Assembly (NCBI GenBank): GCA_016882305.1
Contig: VGQX01000009.1
Coordinates: 1-37,970 of the forward strand
Reading direction: 5' to 3'
Origin: Cyanobacteria bacterium K_Offshore_surface_m2_239
GTDB taxonomy: Bacteria; Cyanobacteriota; Cyanobacteriia; PCC-6307; Cyanobiaceae
DNA length: 37,970 nucleotides
This document shows, one piece after another, positions 33,755 to 37,970 of the stretch (within the stretch, counting starts at the first letter, position 1; the number at the start of each line of letters is the position of its first letter). A program made the translations under genes and the position numbers. The notes below the pieces were generated by a model. That model searched no databases. It saw only the letters and a program-made list of their open reading frames with translations, and was not told the DNA's origin.

Positions 33755-34045
33755 TTGGCGGGATCAGCGGACTCCGGGGGCTCCTCCCCCGCCGGCGGGC
33801 CACCGCCCCTGGACCCTCAGATGCGCGCCCGGCTTCTGGCGGAGGCACGCACCCCCTGGCGGGGCTTGCGACGGGGCTTGTGGTTGGCGCTGTTTGCCTC
33901 CGCCGGAGTCGGCCTGGCCACGATGCTGATGCGGGGGGCCAGCGGCGAATCCGTGCCGTCAAGCGACTGGTTGATCCAGGTTGTCGCCGTCGGGGTTTGC
34001 GGCTCCCTGCTCTGGTTTGACCGGCAGAGACTCCCCGTGGAGTGA
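33755..34045 (+). CDS. DUF3493-like two-span membrane protein
   Basis: From TTG 33755 the protein has 96 residues: a Gly/Ser/Pro-rich lead, then LDPQMRARLLAEARTPWRGLRRGLWLALFASAG with a first membrane span, a short loop (MRGASGESVPSSDW) and a second span LIQVVAVGVCGSLLWF ending in DRQRLPVE. This layout matches the DUF3493 family of cyanobacteria and plastids, some of which affect photosystem II accumulation. ATG 33821 is an alternative start. Its last 87 bp overlap the 3' end of the opposing membrane protein gene. Confidence 0.75.
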   Translation: MAGSADSGGSSPAGGPPPLDPQMRARLLAEARTPWRGLRRGLWLALFASAGVGLATMLMRGASGESVPSSDWLIQVVAVGVCGSLLWFDRQRLPVE

Positions 34046-34759
34046 GGACACCGCGTCTGCGGCCACGGAGGCGGCGACAGAGGCCGAGCCCGTCGTCGTC
34101 TTTGCCGCGGCTTGCGGGCCCGTCATCTTGGCCGCAGCTTGTGGGCCCCTCGCCTTGTCCGCCACTCCCGCAAACGTGAGCGGTGGCGGCAACAGCAGGG
34201 GGATCCCCGGACTGAGGCGCTTCTGCCCGAGTTCGGCAAGAGTCAGTGGTTGGACCGTTTCCAGGATCGCCTCGCGCCGACTCAACATCCACACCGCCTG
34301 CACCACCTGCTGCCATTGCCAGAGCATGAGGCCCAGCAGCAGGGCCGCCAACAACAGGGCCACCAGGCGCGGCAGGGGGCCAGATGTCCACAGAGGCGCC
34401 GCGAGAGCGGACCGTTGATCGAGGCGAATCAGCAGGGGCAGCAAGGCGAGAGCGCCCAGGGCCGGACCGAGCAGCTTCAGAGGCGGACTGTCCTGGAGAC
34501 GGCTGAGACGCCGCTGCAGATCACGCCGACCCAAAGCCGGCGTCTGCGCCAGCAGCAGGGACCAGACATCGGCCGGCAGGCGCCAGAGCAGCAGCGCGGG
34601 GGCCAGGCCCCCCAGGGCCCAGCAGAGCACCTCCTCCACCAAGGGGGCCGGGCCGGGATCGCTCCCGGCCAAGACCACCAGGAGCAGCAACGCCTCCAGG
34701 GGAAACACGGCCAGCCCCGAGAGCTGGATCCACAGCAAGGGCTCCGTGCGGGGATTCAA
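33959..34759 (-). CDS. Low-complexity tail membrane protein
   Basis: A 266-residue protein with several hydrophobic spans (WIQLSGLAVFPLEALLLLVV, LGGLAPALLLWRL, LLGPALGALALLPLLI, LVALLLAALLLGLMLW) joined by short loops, then a conserved-looking cytosolic piece (RREAILETVQPLTLAELGQKRLSPGIPLLLPPPLTF). It ends in an Ala/Thr/Lys/Gly-rich tail of about 65 residues with two 9-residue repeats of GPQAAAK(M/T)T type. The layout and place next to infB match the cyanobacterial 'low-complexity tail membrane protein' family. Function unknown. The tail is partly antisense to the second membrane span of the convergent DUF3493-like gene. Confidence 0.8.
   Translation of the reverse strand: MNPRTEPLLWIQLSGLAVFPLEALLLLVVLAGSDPGPAPLVEEVLCWALGGLAPALLLWRLPADVWSLLLAQTPALGRRDLQRRLSRLQDSPPLKLLGPALGALALLPLLIRLDQRSALAAPLWTSGPLPRLVALLLAALLLGLMLWQWQQVVQAVWMLSRREAILETVQPLTLAELGQKRLSPGIPLLLPPPLTFAGVADKARGPQAAAKMTGPQAAAKTTTGSASVAASVAADAVSSLHGESLPVKPEQGAANPDGDNLDQPVA
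34095..34148. repeat. 27-bp direct repeat in the tail of the membrane protein gene
   Basis: Two 27-bp units (34095-34121 and 34122-34148) differ at only a few bases and encode the GPQAAAK repeats of the minus-strand low-complexity tail. Confidence 0.85.
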
Positions 34760-34764
34760 GGGAC

Positions 34765-37700
34765 TCAGGTGGTGAGGGTGCGGCGTTGGGTGACCAGCTT
34801 GTAGGCCTCGATCCGATCCCCCTCCTGCCAGGAGGAGAAGCGATCACAGCCGATGCCGCACTCAAATCCTGTGGCCACCTCCTTGACATCGTCCTTGTTG
34901 CGGCGCAAGGAATCGAGATCGCCCTCGAACACCACCGCCTTGCCGCGATGCACGCGCACCTTGCAGTTGCGTTGCACCTTGCCATTGGTGATGTAGCAGC
35001 CGGCGACGGCGCTCTTGCCGATGGAGAAGACCGCGCGCACCTCGGCTTCGCCGAGGGCTTCCTCCGCCAGCTCGGGCTCCAGCAGACCTTCCATCGCCAG
35101 CTGGATGTCCTCCAGCAGCTTGTAGATCACGTCGTAATCGCGCACATCCACCCCGGTGGCGTCCGCCGCCCGTTTGGCACCGGACGCCATGGAGGTGTTG
35201 AAGCCAACGATCACGGCACCGGAGGCGGCGGCCAGATCGACGTCCGTCTCGGTGATCTCTCCCGGTGCCGCCAGCAGCACCCGCACCTGCACCTCCTCTT
35301 GCGGCAACTGTTCGAGGGAACCCAGGATGGCCTCCACGCTCCCTTGCACATCGGCTTTGAGGATCAGGTTGAGCTCCTTGAGATCGCCTTCGCTGGCCTG
35401 GCCCGACATGGAGGCCAGAGAAACCCGACGGGAGGCCATCTGCTGAGCCAGACGACTGGCTCGGGCCTCTGTGGCCCGATCCCCCACCACCGATCGTGCG
35501 GTCTTCTCGTCAGGGTAGACCTCGAATTCGTCGCCCGCCGTCGGCACCTCGCTGAAGCCCAGAGCCTCCACCGCGCTGGAAGGTCCGGCCACCTTCACCC
35601 GTTTTCCGGTGTCGTCCACCATGGCCCGCACCTTGCCGAGCACAGGACCCGCCGCCAGGACATCGCCATTGCGGAGGGTGCCGTTCTGGATCAACAGGGT
35701 GGCCACCGGGCCCTTCGCCTTGTCGAGGTGGGCTTCGATCACCGTGCCCCGCGCCATGCGGTCGGGGTTGGCCTGGAGATCCTCCACCTCGGACACGAGC
35801 AGGATCATCTCCAGCAGCTGGTCGATGTTCTCCCCCTTGATGGCGCTCACCGGCACCATCACGGTGTTGCCGCCCCAATCCTCAGCCACCAGCTCGTGGC
35901 CGGAGAGCTCCTGCTTCACCCGCTCGGGAGAGGCGCCCTCCTTGTCGATCTTGTTGATGGCGACGACGATCGGCACCTCCGCCGCGCGGGCGTGGCTGAT
36001 GGCTTCCAGGGTCTGGGGGCGCACGCCATCGTCCGCGGCCACCACCAGCACCGCCACGTCGGTCACCTTCGTGCCCCGGGCGCGCATGGCGGTGAAGGCC
36101 TCGTGGCCCGGGGTGTCAAGGAAGGTGATCTTGCGCACGTCGCCAGCGTGGGGCACCTCCACCTGATAGGCGCCGATGTGCTGGGTGATGCCACCCGCTT
36201 CGCCCGCCGCCACCCGGGTTTTGCGGATGGCATCGAGGAGGCTGGTCTTGCCGTGGTCGACGTGCCCCATCACCGTCACCACGGGGGGGCGGCGGATCAG
36301 ATGTTGCAGGTCGCTCTCCTCGATCATCTCGACCGTCTTGGCGGCTGCGGCCTGAACGTCGTCCTCCAAGACGGGGACGCCGAATTCGTCGGACACCGTC
36401 TCGATCGTTGGCAGGTCGAGCGTTTGCGTGACCGTGGCAATGATCCCCTTGAAGAAGAGGCTCTTGATGATTTCCGAGCTCTCCACTCCCAGCCGGTCGG
36501 CCAATTCCTGAACGGTGAGATTGCCGTCAGGCACCACCAGCATCTCGGGGCGCTGGGCCTTGGCCTCCCGAGCGGCACGCAATTCCATGGCCCGGCGCCG
36601 CTGACGCTGGCGCGTGGTTTCCTTCTTGCGCTTGCGCACCGCCACGCTCGGCTTGGGCGCGGCGGCCGCGGCACGGGGCTTGGCGGGACGGGCCAGGCTC
36701 GCCTGAAGCACCAAGGCTTCCTGCTCACCGGCGTACCCCCCGGTTTCCGCCGTGAGCGCGTCGTCGTTCTCGCCAATGATGTGAACCTTCTGGCGCTGCT
36801 TCTGTGGCGTGCGGCTGCGCAGCGCTTCCAGCTTGGCGCTGTCGTCCCAGTCGGGCCTGCGGGCTCGGGTGGGGCCCGCCGGTTGGGGCGGCTTGAAACC
36901 CGGTCGACGGGGCGGCGCTGGCGGCGTCGCCGTGGGGGTGGCGGACGCTTGATCGCCCTCCTGCGCCGGACGCTTCGGACCTTCCGCCAACCGCTCCGGT
37001 CGCCGGGGTGGAGCCGCCATGGGTCGACCGCTTGGCTTCTGCAGCTGCATCAGCTCGCCGGGAGCCATCGGCTTGCGCATGCCTGCGGGCCGGGTGGGAC
37101 GCGCCGGGGCGCCAGGGCGCTGCTGTTCGCCAGGAGCGCCCGGTGGGCCGCCGGCCCCCTCCCGTCGGATGGGCTTGCCAAAGAGTTCGAGCGGGGTGCC
37201 GCCGCGGCTGGGACCGGCGGGACCGCGGCCGGGGGCTCCCGGAGGACGACTGCCCGGGCGGATCGGCGGCGGGGCCCCCGGGCGCTGGGGTCGGGGGGAA
37301 GGGGCCACGGGCCGGCCGGGACCGCTGGCTTGGGGCGCCGGGCTGGCGGGCTGGGGACGACCGACGAGTTGGGGCTTGCTGGCCCCGGCGCTGGGGGGGG
37401 CGGGCTTGATCGGGCGCGGGCCCGCCGGCATCGGCGGGCGGCTGCTCGGAGCCTGGCGGAGAGGGGGAGACGAGGATCCGCCCGCGCGGCTGACCGGCGG
37501 GGCTGCGGGGCGCACGGGCGGAGGGGAGGGACGCTCCGGCGCTCCGACCAGAGGCTTGGTGGGTGGCGCTGGCGGCGACACCGGGGCTGCGGCCGGTGGA
37601 GTTGGCGCCGCCGGACGCCGGCCTTGGGGCGGCGTGCCCGGGGCGGTGGGCGCGGCCGGTCGGCTGCCCGCAGGTGGGGAGCTCACAGGGCCGGGACGCC

Positions 37701-37970
37701 CTGGGGACGCGCTGGGAGCGGATGAGACCGGGGCGCTCGGCCGCGGGCCGGGGACTGGACGGGAGCCGGCCGTTGGACCGGGAACCGCGCGGGCGGCAGG
37801 GGCGACAGGGGCGGCACCACGGGAGGGGGCGAGCACAACCGGGGGCCGAGGCGCCTCCGGGCCGGAAACCGAGCCAGGGGCCACGGGCCGGGCCGGACGC
37901 GGCGCCGCCACGGGCGCCCCTTCAGCCCGCGCGGGGGCGGGAGGCTGGGCGGGCTCAGGCGCGCGCGGAG
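34765..37970 (-). CDS. infB: Translation initiation factor IF-2 (5' partial)
   Basis: IF-2 is the GTPase that brings fMet-tRNA to the 30S subunit and promotes subunit joining. The G domain has [16 protein letters not shown] (G1), [15 protein letters not shown] (G3) and AINKIDK (G4), followed by the usual domains II to IV ending [20 protein letters not shown]. The frame is open to the right edge with no stop, so a GTG at 37911 is internal to the low-complexity N-terminus. That region is a very long Pro/Ala/Arg/Gly-rich stretch, typical of cyanobacterial IF-2 but here highly repetitive. The N-terminal helix-turn domain segment ([22 protein letters not shown]) precedes the G domain. Codons end 5 bp before the membrane protein gene, so they are probably cotranscribed. 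Confidence 0.97.
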   Translation of the reverse strand, partial: PRAPEPAQPPAPARAEGAPVAAPRPARPVAPGSVSGPEAPRPPVVLAPSRGAAPVAPAARAVPGPTAGSRPVPGPRPSAPVSSAPSASPGRPGPVSSPPAGSRPAAPTAPGTPPQGRRPAAPTPPAAAPVSPPAPPTKPLVGAPERPSPPPVRPAAPPVSRAGGSSSPPLRQAPSSRPPMPAGPRPIKPAPPSAGASKPQLVGRPQPASPAPQASGPGRPVAPSPRPQRPGAPPPIRPGSRPPGAPGRGPAGPSRGGTPLELFGKPIRREGAGGPPGAPGEQQRPGAPARPTRPAGMRKPMAPGELMQLQKPSGRPMAAPPRRPERLAEGPKRPAQEGDQASATPTATPPAPPRRPGFKPPQPAGPTRARRPDWDDSAKLEALRSRTPQKQRQKVHIIGENDDALTAETGGYAGEQEALVLQASLARPAKPRAAAAAPKPSVAVRKRKKETTRQRQRRRAMELRAAREAKAQRPEMLVVPDGNLTVQELADRLGVESSEIIKSLFFKGIIATVTQTLDLPTIETVSDEFGVPVLEDDVQAAAAKTVEMIEESDLQHLIRRPPVVTVMGHVDHGKTSLLDAIRKTRVAAGEAGGITQHIGAYQVEVPHAGDVRKITFLDTPGHEAFTAMRARGTKVTDVAVLVVAADDGVRPQTLEAISHARAAEVPIVVAINKIDKEGASPERVKQELSGHELVAEDWGGNTVMVPVSAIKGENIDQLLEMILLVSEVEDLQANPDRMARGTVIEAHLDKAKGPVATLLIQNGTLRNGDVLAAGPVLGKVRAMVDDTGKRVKVAGPSSAVEALGFSEVPTAGDEFEVYPDEKTARSVVGDRATEARASRLAQQMASRRVSLASMSGQASEGDLKELNLILKADVQGSVEAILGSLEQLPQEEVQVRVLLAAPGEITETDVDLAAASGAVIVGFNTSMASGAKRAADATGVDVRDYDVIYKLLEDIQLAMEGLLEPELAEEALGEAEVRAVFSIGKSAVAGCYITNGKVQRNCKVRVHRGKAVVFEGDLDSLRRNKDDVKEVATGFECGIGCDRFSSWQEGDRIEAYKLVTQRRTLTT

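Noticed and set aside
34786-37725. 979-codon open frame on the plus strand opposite infB
   Set aside because: It mirrors the Pro/Ala/Gly-rich infB frame; long antisense frames are expected at this GC content and its protein has no recognisable domain.

Overview
The window is a GC-rich, densely packed stretch of cyanobacterial chromosome. PsaD (photosystem I), a CURT1/CAAD thylakoid protein, the cyanobacterial form of glutamate-cysteine ligase, a RodA-kinase-psaD-trpE-gshA-ppc gene order, and a 'low-complexity tail' membrane protein beside infB all point to the Synechococcus/Cyanobium/Prochlorococcus lineage. The GC content suggests a Cyanobium-like or other high-GC Synechococcus rather than a low-GC ocean strain. 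The species cannot be fixed from sequence alone. The HIP1 octamer is not enriched, which fits this lineage. I see no insertion sequence, prophage, CRISPR array or integrase.

Left part (1-14402): the 3' end of an amidase-like gene runs into hemF on the opposite strand. Divergent from hemF is a plus-strand run of mrp (Fe-S/P-loop), rodA (cell shape), an unusual histidine kinase-like protein and psaD, which ends at a clear terminator. A tight trpE-gshA-ppc cluster with ATGA overlaps follows, then a GNAT-like protein, tRNA-Arg(CCG), recF and speD.

Middle (14403-24116): larE (sulfur transferase) is divergent from a tandem-duplicated CobA-type protein. A JAMM protease plus MoeB-rhodanese pair is divergent from the CURT1 gene. 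A fructosamine kinase-family gene is divergent from a run containing a CrtD-like carotenoid oxidoreductase, an intact Nudix hydrolase, a Nudix homologue with a damaged catalytic box, and a DNA photolyase.

Right part (24117-37970): a DegT-type aminotransferase, a putative lipoprotein, a Sfp-type phosphopantetheinyl transferase and glgX. Then come a metallo-beta-lactamase-like protein without metal ligands, the HU gene with its terminator, and gluQ with a repeat-derived acidic tail. A run of small genes leads to a broken gene joining a BaeRF-like protein to an AraC helix-turn-helix, with two in-frame TAG codons. tRNA-Thr(CGT), a DUF3493-like membrane protein, the low-complexity tail membrane protein and infB (cut by the right edge) complete the window.

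Most genes are housekeeping. The most unusual material is the amber-interrupted BaeRF/AraC fusion (32535-33602), several family members that have lost catalytic residues (kinase, Nudix, MBL), the tandem CobA protein, the 9-bp minisatellite extending gluQ, and an unannotated-looking 38-residue membrane ORF. I found no clear multi-gene undescribed system.
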